64,000 nt of DNA, taken from NCBI RefSeq assembly GCF_000800015.1, contig NZ_JUGR01000001.1:1798001-1862000 (forward strand), written 5' to 3'. The notes beneath the pieces were generated by a model. The model was not told where the DNA came from and made no database searches. It saw nothing but the letters and a program-made list of their open reading frames with translations. How positions within the stretch are numbered: position 1 is the stretch's first letter; every line of letters starts with the position of its first letter. The translations under genes and the position numbers were made by a program. This DNA is from Terriglobus sp. TAA 43 (GTDB lineage: Bacteria > Acidobacteriota > Terriglobia > Terriglobales > Acidobacteriaceae). Shown one piece after another: positions 44,983 through 52,206 of the stretch.

Positions 44983-45519
44983 TTAAGCAGCCGTAGCAGC
45001 CTTCTCTTCCAGCACCGGCCCAATCGCGTGAACCACAGAACACACACGGATCACCGCAGCAATCGTCTCTTCCGTCACGCCCTTCTGCCGAACCACATTC
45101 TCATGGCTGTCCACGCACTTGCCGCAACCATTGATGGCCGAAACCGCCAGCGACCACAGTTCAAAATCATTGTGATCCACACCATGCGAACGCAGCACAT
45201 TCATGCGCAGCTTCGCAGGCAGCGTGCTGTACTTCTCGTTCGACGACAGGTGATGAAAACGGTAGTAGATATTGTTCATCCCCATGATGGCCCCAGCAGC
45301 CTTCGCCGCATCCAGTTCCACCGGCGAAAGATGATTCGCAGCCTCCGCTACAACAGCCGCAGTCAACGCAGCATTGCGCGTAGCGACTGCAGAAGCCACA
45401 ACGGTTCCCCACAACTGCTGCTTCGTCAGCTCCGTGTTGTTACGCACAAGCGACGAGTAGTTCAGACGAAGATCCTTCGCATAATCCGGAAGCGAGTCAA
45501 TCAAAGCATCAAGAGACAT
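44983..45519 (-). CDS. ahpD: Alkyl hydroperoxide reductase subunit AhpD
   Basis: 178 residues from the ATG at 45517-45519. The AhpD active site is visible with the spacing known from Mycobacterium tuberculosis: E120, C132-G-K-C135 and H139 (NGCGKCVDSH). AhpD is a CXXC peroxiredoxin partner that passes electrons from lipoamide to AhpC. The gene follows ahpC by 101 bp; a stem GCGGGTC/GACCCGC in this gap may modulate read-through. Together the two form a defence against peroxide and peroxynitrite that does not need AhpF. Confidence 0.93.
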   Translation of the reverse strand: MSLDALIDSLPDYAKDLRLNYSSLVRNNTELTKQQLWGTVVASAVATRNAALTAAVVAEAANHLSPVELDAAKAAGAIMGMNNIYYRFHHLSSNEKYSTLPAKLRMNVLRSHGVDHNDFELWSLAVSAINGCGKCVDSHENVVRQKGVTEETIAAVIRVCSVVHAIGPVLEEKAATAA

Positions 45520-45620
45520 ACAAACATTCCTTTCCGCAGCCACATAGAACAAGCCACTGGAAGAAGCGGGTCACAGAAACACTCTGCGACCCGCGAGTTT
45601 CATTTCGTTAGGTAACGGAA

Positions 45621-46157
45621 CTAAGCGTTGATGGTCTCTTCGCCCTTCTGCCAGTTGCAGGGGCAAAGCTCATCGGTCTGCAGAGCATCCAGTACACGCA
45701 GAACCTCCTGTGGATTGCGGCCCACCGACAGGTCCGTCACGTACACAAAGCGGATCACGCCCTGCGGATCAACCAGGAACGTCGCACGCTGCGCAACGCC
45801 TTCCTTCTCATCCAGAATGCCAAGCTGACCGCACAGGTCGCGCTTGATGTCCGCCAGCATGGGGAACGGCAGGTCCTTCAGGTCGTCGTGGTTGTTGCGC
45901 CACGCCAGGTGCACAAACTCGCTGTCGATCGACAGGCCCAGGATCTGGCAATCGCGATCAGCAAACTCGCGGTTCAGTTTGCCAAATGCAGCAATCTCGG
46001 TCGGGCACACAAAGGTGAAATCCTTCGGCCACGCAAACACGCAGAGCCACTTGCCCTCGTAGGTCGTGTTGTCAACGGTCTGAAAGGCATTGTTCTTATC
46101 GCGGGAAACAACCGCGGTCACGCGGAAGTCGGGAAACTGTTCGCCGATAGCAAGCAT
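45621..46157 (-). CDS. ahpC: Alkyl hydroperoxide reductase AhpC (2-Cys peroxiredoxin)
   Basis: 178 residues. The peroxidatic Cys is C51 in FTFVCPTE; two C-terminal Cys, C165 and C167 in DELCPCNW, match the three-Cys AhpC type of mycobacteria that pairs with AhpD. The thioredoxin fold motifs (FAWPKDFTFVCPTEI, FPMLADIKRDLC, RATFLVDPQGVIRF) are complete. It reduces H2O2, organic peroxides and peroxynitrite. An AAGGAG site precedes the ATG. A perfect 14-bp palindrome 46 bp upstream probably serves as operator. Confidence 0.95.
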   Translation of the reverse strand: MLAIGEQFPDFRVTAVVSRDKNNAFQTVDNTTYEGKWLCVFAWPKDFTFVCPTEIAAFGKLNREFADRDCQILGLSIDSEFVHLAWRNNHDDLKDLPFPMLADIKRDLCGQLGILDEKEGVAQRATFLVDPQGVIRFVYVTDLSVGRNPQEVLRVLDALQTDELCPCNWQKGEETINA

Positions 46158-46202
46158 GGTAGATCTCCTTGTTTTGAATGGCTTCTATTGCTCTGGAGGG
46201 TG

Positions 46203-46216
46203 TTGCAGTACTGCAA
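46203..46216 (-). promoter_or_regulatory. 14-bp palindrome upstream of ahpC
   Basis: TTGCAGTACTGCAA reads the same on both strands. On the minus strand it overlaps a candidate -10 region (TTGTGC, 18 bp, TACTGC), as expected for a repressor site. It is not an OxyR-type site, which has a different spacing. Confidence 0.5.
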
Positions 46217-46341
46217 AATTTCCCAAAAGCACAAAACCCCACAAACCTATTGAACAAGAATTGTTATTGTCCAGCAATCTTTCGCATCCCCTTCTGTCCG
46301 AAGATCGCCCACCGAACCCTATCCAGCGTTCCAGCAATCAC

Positions 46342-46371
46342 TTGCTGACTGATAAACCGGGCTGCTCTACT
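46342..46371 (+). promoter_or_regulatory. Candidate promoter abutting the pectinesterase start
   Basis: TTGCTG (46342-46347), an 18-bp spacer and TCTACT (46366-46371). The -10 box ends 6 bp before the ATG at 46378 and there is no ribosome site, so the transcript may be leaderless. Confidence 0.4.
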
Positions 46372-46377
46372 AGCCGC

Positions 46378-47400
46378 ATGCGAAACGTTTTGAGCGCTAT
46401 CCTCTTCGCCACCCTCGCAGCCCCATTCGCGTCCCACGCGCAGGACGTTACAGTCCTCGTCCAGCCCGGCGCAAAGCCCAACGGCCCGGACGTCTACCCC
46501 ACCATCCAGAACGCCATCGACCACGCGCCGGAACCCGGCGCCAACGGCCGCGTAACCATCCGCATCACGCCCGGCACGTACCACGAGCGTCTCTGGATCC
46601 CTCGCAACCGCCCGAACCTAACGCTCGTCGGCCTCGGCAAGCCGGAAGACACCGTCATCACCTCGGACCACTTCGCAAAACAAAGCGGCGGCACCTTCTT
46701 CACGCAAACGGTCGAAGTCCTGGGCGACGGCTTCCGCGCTGCCAATCTCACCTTTGAAAATTCCGCAGGAAATGTAGGACAAGCCGTAGCAGTCGCCGTA
46801 CTCGCAGACCGCGCCATCTTCAAACACTGTCGCTTCCTCGGCTATCAGGACACGCTCTTCGCCAACTGGGGTCGCCAGTTCTACACCGACGACTACATCG
46901 AAGGCGCAGTCGATTACGTCTTCGGCAACGCCACCGCCGTCTTCAGCAAAACCGAGTTCCACACTATAGCCCCGGGCTACATCACCGCGCAAAGCCGACT
47001 CAGCGAAACCGAACCCACCGGCTACGTCATCCGCGACAGCCACCTCACCTTCGCGCCCGGCGCCGACGGCACAGCCATGACCGACAGCGCCGCGCACAAA
47101 ACCGCCCACGGCGTCTTCTTCGGTCGCCCTTGGCGCAACTACTCGCGCGTCATCTTTATCAACACGAACATCGACAAAGGCCTGGAGCCCGCAGGCTGGT
47201 CTGACTGGAACAACGGCGGCATCCTGAAGACCGCCTTCTACGCCGAACAAAACTCCACCGGCCCCGGTGCCAGCCCCACCACCCGCACACCTGACGCACG
47301 CAAGCTCACCGCCGCAGACCTGAAACACTTCGAAACCCGCGAGTTCCTCAAAGGCAAAGACAACTGGAACCCAGAAGCCGAATCAGCTCAACTGCCGTAA
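46378..47400 (+). CDS. Secreted pectinesterase
   Basis: 340 residues from the ATG at 46378 with a signal peptide (cleavage after ASHAQ). Right-handed parallel beta-helix of carbohydrate esterase family 8. Active-site residues known from Erwinia pectin methylesterase are all present: Q135, Q157 and D158 (GYQDTLF), D179 (DYVFGNA), and R250 with W252 (FGRPW). It removes methyl esters from plant pectin and suggests use of plant polymers. No pectate lyase is next to it. It ends at a hairpin shared with the convergent pdxI-like gene. Confidence 0.92.
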   Translation: MRNVLSAILFATLAAPFASHAQDVTVLVQPGAKPNGPDVYPTIQNAIDHAPEPGANGRVTIRITPGTYHERLWIPRNRPNLTLVGLGKPEDTVITSDHFAKQSGGTFFTQTVEVLGDGFRAANLTFENSAGNVGQAVAVAVLADRAIFKHCRFLGYQDTLFANWGRQFYTDDYIEGAVDYVFGNATAVFSKTEFHTIAPGYITAQSRLSETEPTGYVIRDSHLTFAPGADGTAMTDSAAHKTAHGVFFGRPWRNYSRVIFINTNIDKGLEPAGWSDWNNGGILKTAFYAEQNSTGPGASPTTRTPDARKLTAADLKHFETREFLKGKDNWNPEAESAQLP

Positions 47401-47403
47401 CGA

Positions 47404-47433
47404 AAGAAGCCCACCAACCAAGGTGGGCTTCTT
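47404..47433. terminator. Bidirectional terminator between pectinesterase and aldo/keto reductase
   Basis: Perfect 12-bp stem AAGAAGCCCACC/GGTGGGCTTCTT with a 6-nt loop between convergent genes; the plus-strand tail is CTTATAA. Confidence 0.8.
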
Positions 47434-47448
47434 CTTATAACGACGGTA

Positions 47449-48309
47449 TTAAGCAGCCTTCCCAATCCCATCTAGCCGAGCCACAACATCCGCGCTCAAC
47501 ACCAAATCCGCTGCGGCAAGATTCTCCCGCAGATGTCCAACCGATGACGTTCCCGGAATCAGCAGAACATTCGGCGACCGATGCAACAGCCACGCCAACG
47601 CCACCTGCATCGGCGTCACCTTCAACTCCGCGGCAACATCGTTCAGCAAAGAAGATTGCAACGGCGTAAACCCACCCAGCGGGAAGTACGGCACATAGGC
47701 AATTCCCTTTTCTGCAAGGAAATCAATCAACGCATCATCCTCACGATGCGCCACGTTATACAGGTTCTGCACACACACCACCGGCGCAATCGTCAGCGCC
47801 TCTTCCACCTGCACACGCGACGCATGGCTCAGTCCCAGATGCTTGATCTTGCCTTGTTCACGCAGCTTCGCCAACGCAGCAAACCGCTCCGCAATCGACT
47901 CTTCATTCACAACGTGACCATTCGCACCCCACAGGCGCAGATTCACCACATCCAGCGCATCCACCTTCAGATTGCGTAGATTGTCTTCCACAGCGCTCTG
48001 CAGCTCCGGCACACTCTGCGCCGGTATCCACGACTTATCTTCACCGCGACGACCACCCACCTTCGTCACCACAGTCAGTCCCTCATACGGATGCAGCACT
48101 TCGCGCAGCAACGCATTCACCGTATGCGGCCCGTAGAAATCGCTGGTGTCAATGTGATCCACGCCACTCGCAACAGCCTCACGCAACACAGCCTCGGCCG
48201 CGGCGCGATCCTTCGGCGGACCCCACACACCCGGTCCTGCAAGCTGCATAGCACCATATCCCATGCGGTTTACTGCTACATCACCCAGAACATACGTTCC
48301 TGCACTCAT
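47449..48309 (-). CDS. pdxI: Aldo/keto reductase, pyridoxal reductase (PdxI/YdbC)-like
   Basis: 286 residues that align well by eye with E. coli YdbC/PdxI: NRMGYGAMQLAGPGVWGPP, DHIDTSDFYGPH, TKVGGRRGEDKSW, YVPYFPLGGFTPLQSS and IPGTSSVGHLREN are nearly the same. Catalytic Asp, Tyr (DFYG) and Lys (TKVGG) of the AKR tetrad are present; the usual His is replaced in DVVNLRLW, as in YdbC. PdxI reduces pyridoxal to pyridoxine with NADPH in vitamin B6 salvage. The gene is divergent from a TetR regulator across 71 bp, a common repressor-target arrangement. Confidence 0.82.
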   Translation of the reverse strand: MSAGTYVLGDVAVNRMGYGAMQLAGPGVWGPPKDRAAAEAVLREAVASGVDHIDTSDFYGPHTVNALLREVLHPYEGLTVVTKVGGRRGEDKSWIPAQSVPELQSAVEDNLRNLKVDALDVVNLRLWGANGHVVNEESIAERFAALAKLREQGKIKHLGLSHASRVQVEEALTIAPVVCVQNLYNVAHREDDALIDFLAEKGIAYVPYFPLGGFTPLQSSLLNDVAAELKVTPMQVALAWLLHRSPNVLLIPGTSSVGHLRENLAAADLVLSADVVARLDGIGKAA

Positions 48310-48350
48310 CGCTCATCTCCACGCCACAAATCGCGGCACGTACACTTAGA

Positions 48351-48364
48351 TGAAGAAACCTTCA
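48351..48364. promoter_or_regulatory. Inverted repeat between pdxI-like and TetR genes
   Basis: TGAAG-AAAC-CTTCA is a 5-bp perfect inverted repeat with a 4-bp spacer, 17 bp before the TetR start and 42 bp before the reductase start. It could be the TetR-type operator, though it is short. Confidence 0.35.
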
Positions 48365-48380
48365 GCTTTGGAGTTCGCAT

Positions 48381-49010
48381 TTGCCAGCCACCCTCGCCAT
48401 CGCATTTCAGCCAAGAAAGACGCCAGTTCAGTCGCGTTCGGAAGCCACAGTCGACGCCATTCTGCAGGCCACGCTTCAGGTTCTGGTCAACGTCGGCAAG
48501 GAAAAACTCACCACCACACTCGTCGCGCAACGCGCCGGGGTCTCCGTTGGCACGCTCTACCAATACTTCCCCAATAAGAGCGCGTTACTGCAAGCCACGC
48601 TGCGCCGCCACATGGACCACGTCATCGCGGCCGTGGAAGACACCTGCAAATCTGAGCGCAACCGCAGCATCTTCGATCAAGCCACAGCGCTCATTGACAC
48701 CTATCTCGACGCCAAGCTCAACGACGTGAACAACAGCGCCAGCCTCTACGCCATTGCCACCGACGTAGACGGCATGCGCATCGCACGCAACGTTGGCAAC
48801 CGCGCGCACCGCAGCACCACCGCACTCTTCAGCACAGCAGCGGAACGCCTTACCTGCAAACCGGAACTCATCACCACCATGGTTCTTTGCTGCATCACCG
48901 GCGTCACACGTCGCCTGCTGGAAGACAAACCCACACAAAAGCTCCTGCCTGCCATCCGCGAACAACTGCTCGACATGGTCCACGCCTACCTGAAAACCTG
49001 CACGCGCTGA
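48381..49010 (+). CDS. TetR-family transcriptional regulator
   Basis: 209 residues from a TTG (48381-48383) with GGAG 7 nt upstream; no ATG is available at a sensible place. The HTH is ATLQVLVNVGKEKLTTTLVA then QRAGVSVGTLYQYFPNKSALL (about 30-70), the classic TetR_N signature. The C-terminal ligand domain is variable. It probably represses the divergent pdxI-like aldo/keto reductase and itself; the ligand is unknown. Confidence 0.86.
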   Translation: MPATLAIAFQPRKTPVQSRSEATVDAILQATLQVLVNVGKEKLTTTLVAQRAGVSVGTLYQYFPNKSALLQATLRRHMDHVIAAVEDTCKSERNRSIFDQATALIDTYLDAKLNDVNNSASLYAIATDVDGMRIARNVGNRAHRSTTALFSTAAERLTCKPELITTMVLCCITGVTRRLLEDKPTQKLLPAIREQLLDMVHAYLKTCTR

Positions 49011-49151
49011 AGCACCAACAAACATCTTGCGAAACGCTTCAAGAGACCTGCATCAGGCGAAGGCAACACTTACAGCTTTGAGCACCCATAAACCCGTCCT
49101 GTATCGTCTCTGCGATATCCTTCCTTCGACCCTAAGCAGGAGCATTTTCCG

Positions 49152-51326
49152 TTGCGCAAACTCATCGCCATTGCAGCCCTTTTCGTAGCCACCACCACCT
49201 CGTATGCGCAGCAGAAATCCCCCGTCGACGAAGTGGACACCACCATCGGCAACGTCGGCATCCTGCTTGTTCCCACGCGTCCCACTGCCTACCGCCCCAA
49301 CAGCATGGTGCGCGTCTATCCGGTGCGCAAAGACGCGCTCGACGACCAGATTCAGTACTTCCCGCTGACCATCCTTTCTCATCGTCAGCCCGATCTCTTC
49401 GCAGTCCTTCCCGGCGACGGCACAGCGCAGAGCTACGATAACGAACACGCAACGCCGTATCTCTACACCAGTCGTCTCGATCAATCGAAGATTGATATCC
49501 AGTTCGCACCGTCGCATCAGTCCGGCATCTTCCGCTTTCATTACGACACCGATACGGCAACCGTAACGCTGCGTAATCTGCATCCCGGCTCGCTCAAGGT
49601 AGAAGGCAAAGACGCCATCTCTGGCGAAGAGAAGGCTATGGGCCTAACCGCCTACTTCTATGCGGAGACAAACCATCCCGTCACCGCAACACCCGGCGAT
49701 AAAAAACTCACGCTGACCGCGCACACATCTGATCTCGAACTCCGCTACGGCGTCTCCTTCATCTCTGTCGAGCAGGCAAAGAAGAACCTGCACCGTGAAA
49801 TCAATCACTGGGACGTCACGCGCACCAGCGACGAAGGCAAAGCCGAATGGAACAAAGCACTAGGCCAGATCGACATTGAGGGCGGCACACCGGAACAGCG
49901 CCGCGTCTTTTACACCTCGCTCTATCGCTGCATGGAGCGCATGATCCTCATCACAGAAGACGGCAAGTACTACTCCGCCTACGACCACAAGGTCCACACC
50001 GACGCGCGCCCCTTCTACGTCGACAACTGGCTGTGGGACACCTTCCGCGCCATGGAACCGCTGCAGACAATCCTGAATCCTGACATGCAGGCCGACAAGA
50101 TTCAGTCCTACGTCCGCATGTATCAGCAGGGCGGCATCATGCCCACCTTCGCGCTCGCATCCGGCCCCGGCGCCACCATGAACGGCTATCACGCTGCCCC
50201 ATGGATCGCCGACGCATACAACAAGGGCGTCCGCAATTTCGATCTGCCCACCGCTTACGAAGGTCTGCGCAAGCGCGCGCTCGACACCTCCGTGCTCCCC
50301 TGGAGCCTCGGCCCCAAGACCTCGCTCGACGACTTCTACAGCACTCACGGCTACATGCCTGCGCTGCATCCCGGCGAAAAGGAAACCGTCGCAGGCGTCA
50401 GCGACTTCGAGAAACGCCAGGCCGTTGCCGTCACGTATGAAATCAGCACCGACGACTGGTCCATCGCACAGCTCGCCACCGTATTGAAGAAGCCCGAAGA
50501 CCGCGAACTCTTCCTCAAGCGCAGCACCAACTACCGCAACCTCTTCCGTGCTGACAAGGGCCTCGCATGGCCCAAGGATGACAAGGGCAACTGGATCAAC
50601 ATCGATCCCAAGTTCGACGGCGGCATGGGCGGTCGCGACTATTACGACGAGAACAACGCCTACACCTACACCTGGGACGTCGTTCACGACTACGACGGCC
50701 TCTTCGACCTGATGGGCGGCAAGCAGAAAGCCGTCGCCAATCTCGATCAACTCTTCCGCGAGCCGCTGCCTGCAAACAAGTACACCTTCCAGGCCAAGTT
50801 CCCGGACAGCACATCCATGATGGGCGAATTCAGCATGGCCAACGAGCCCTCGCTGCCCATCCCCTACGTCTACAATCGTCTCGGCCAGCCGTGGAAAACG
50901 CAGAAGCGCATCCGCTCACTGATTGACGCCTTCTTCCCAGCCACGCTGCAGGGCATCCCCGGCGACGAAGACGGCGGCGGCCTCACCGGCTTCGTAGTCT
51001 TCTCCATGATGGGCTTCTACCCCATCTCGCCCGGCGTCCCGGTCTATGACATCGGCAGCCCCATCTTCAGCAAAGTCACCATCCACCTGAAGAGCGGCAA
51101 GGACTTCATCGTCAGCGCACCCAACACCAGCCGCGACGCGAAGTACGTGCAGTCCGCCACATGGAACGGCCAACCGCTCAACCGCCTCTGGTTCACGCAC
51201 AACACCCTCACCTCGGGCGGCACGCTCAACCTGAACATGAGCAACATCCCCAACACCACCCTCGGCACCGCGGACGCAGACCTCCCGCCAGCCAGCATCC
51301 ACACCGACCCCACCAAGTTCCAATAA
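49152..51326 (+). CDS. Secreted GH92-family alpha-mannosidase-like hydrolase
   Basis: 724 residues from a TTG (49152-49154) with an AGGAG site, followed by a signal peptide (cleavage after TSYAQ). The GH92 core motifs are DTTIGN at the start of the mature chain, VDNWLWDTFRAMEPLQTIL, GGRDYYDENNAYTYTWDVVH and GDEDGGGLTGFVVFSMMGFY, which holds the predicted catalytic acids. The N-terminal beta-sandwich (about 20-250) and (alpha/alpha)6 barrel are complete. GH92 enzymes are Ca2+-dependent exo-alpha-mannosidases acting on N-glycans and yeast mannans. It is alone on its strand, near a pectinesterase, which fits plant or fungal polymer feeding. Confidence 0.9.
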   Translation: MRKLIAIAALFVATTTSYAQQKSPVDEVDTTIGNVGILLVPTRPTAYRPNSMVRVYPVRKDALDDQIQYFPLTILSHRQPDLFAVLPGDGTAQSYDNEHATPYLYTSRLDQSKIDIQFAPSHQSGIFRFHYDTDTATVTLRNLHPGSLKVEGKDAISGEEKAMGLTAYFYAETNHPVTATPGDKKLTLTAHTSDLELRYGVSFISVEQAKKNLHREINHWDVTRTSDEGKAEWNKALGQIDIEGGTPEQRRVFYTSLYRCMERMILITEDGKYYSAYDHKVHTDARPFYVDNWLWDTFRAMEPLQTILNPDMQADKIQSYVRMYQQGGIMPTFALASGPGATMNGYHAAPWIADAYNKGVRNFDLPTAYEGLRKRALDTSVLPWSLGPKTSLDDFYSTHGYMPALHPGEKETVAGVSDFEKRQAVAVTYEISTDDWSIAQLATVLKKPEDRELFLKRSTNYRNLFRADKGLAWPKDDKGNWINIDPKFDGGMGGRDYYDENNAYTYTWDVVHDYDGLFDLMGGKQKAVANLDQLFREPLPANKYTFQAKFPDSTSMMGEFSMANEPSLPIPYVYNRLGQPWKTQKRIRSLIDAFFPATLQGIPGDEDGGGLTGFVVFSMMGFYPISPGVPVYDIGSPIFSKVTIHLKSGKDFIVSAPNTSRDAKYVQSATWNGQPLNRLWFTHNTLTSGGTLNLNMSNIPNTTLGTADADLPPASIHTDPTKFQ

Positions 51327-51337
51327 AGCTACCGACA

Positions 51338-51392
51338 ATCGCACATACGAATGCCCGGACTTCCTGAAGATCCGGGCGTTCCTATGTGCGAT
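51338..51392. terminator. Long hairpin between GH92 and VOC genes
   Basis: An outer 10-bp stem ATCGCACATA/TATGTGCGAT stacks, with one mismatch, on an inner 11-bp stem around GCCCGGA/TCCGGGC. There is no T tract. Located between convergent genes, it probably blocks read-through in both directions or protects mRNA ends. Confidence 0.6.
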
Positions 51393-51427
51393 GAGAATGC
51401 TCAGAACCAAAAAATGGCCCGCGGAGT

Positions 51428-51793
51428 CTAACGGCTCGAAAGCACAAACTGGTTCCCATCCAGATCCGCAAAGATGGCGGATGTTCCCCACGACTCCTTC
51501 TTTGGTTCCTTCACCAGCGTGACGCCCTTCGCCTTCAGCACTTCGGCAGTCTGGAACACATCATCACACCAGAAGGAAATTGGCTGAAACCCGCCAATCC
51601 TGTCCTCGTGTCCGGGCGGCGTGAACAGTGCAATTCCCGTCTCTGCGCCCGGAATCGCCAACTCAATCCAGCGTTGCCCCAGCCCAAACGGCTGATCTGT
51701 CTGCACACGGAATCCCAGCTTCCCGGTGTAAAACGCCAGCGATGCATCCTGATCTTTCACCGGCACGCTGATGAACTTAATTCCTCGAATCAT
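51428..51793 (-). CDS. Small VOC-family protein
   Basis: 121 residues from the ATG at 51791-51793 with a GGAG site. One VOC module made of two beta-alpha-beta-beta-beta units: IKFISVPVKDQDASLAFYTG then ISFWCDDVFQTAEVLKAKGV, ending NQFVLSSR. Metal-ligand positions look mostly replaced, so resistance-protein-type binding or an isomerase activity is possible. Divergent from the small HTH gene by 91 bp. No function can be named. Confidence 0.85.
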   Translation of the reverse strand: MIRGIKFISVPVKDQDASLAFYTGKLGFRVQTDQPFGLGQRWIELAIPGAETGIALFTPPGHEDRIGGFQPISFWCDDVFQTAEVLKAKGVTLVKEPKKESWGTSAIFADLDGNQFVLSSR

Positions 51794-51862
51794 TGACTTT
51801 TCTCCATCTCCACGCAGGAGACTAGAGGCAACGTAAAGCCAATGCAATGTCCCATTCATTGC

Positions 51863-51868
51863 TATACT
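51863..51868 (+). promoter_or_regulatory. -10 box for the HTH-thyX unit
   Basis: TATACT lies 16 bp before the ATG at 51885 with a weak -35 region. A start about 10 bases before the ATG would leave almost no leader and there is no clear ribosome site. Confidence 0.35.
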
Positions 51869-51884
51869 TTTTATCGGTACAGCC

Positions 51885-52187
51885 ATGGAATCCATCAAGT
51901 TGGATGCCTATATCATCCACACCCTCATGCGCGACCTCATCGGTCATGATCACAAACCCACGGCCTTTGTCGTCTATCTCTGGCTTGCAGCGGAATCGGA
52001 ACGCAACGCCGGAAAGATCACGATTAGCTACGCTGCGCTCGCTGGCGAAACAGGCCTCTCCCGTTCTGCCGCGCAATCCGCGGTCGCATGGCTCATCCAG
52101 CGTCAACTCCTCAGCGTTACCCATGCCTCTGCCACCGCGACTCCCGAATACCTCGTCCTCCGTCCGTGGAGACAACGCCGTCGATAG
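51885..52187 (+). CDS. Small helix-turn-helix protein upstream of thyX
   Basis: 100 residues, all helical up to about residue 80. SYAALAGETGLSRSAAQSAVAWL (about 48-70) is a winged-helix/HTH of the replication-initiator or GntR-like type, and the N-terminal half FVVYLWLAAESERNAG is a support helix pair. The tail is Arg-rich (PWRQRRR). The stop is 19 bp before the thyX ATG on the same strand, so they form a unit. A role in controlling thyX or the divergent VOC gene is possible. I know no named homolog. Confidence 0.72.
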   Translation: MESIKLDAYIIHTLMRDLIGHDHKPTAFVVYLWLAAESERNAGKITISYAALAGETGLSRSAAQSAVAWLIQRQLLSVTHASATATPEYLVLRPWRQRRR

Positions 52188-52206
52188 TATCCTTTCCCTA
52201 CCGCCA

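Noticed and set aside
51847-52206. 120-residue N-terminal extension of the ThyX-like frame
   Set aside because: The frame is open upstream, but this stretch is the out-of-frame shadow of the small HTH gene. The ATG at 52207 starts a chain that looks like ThyX from the first strand.
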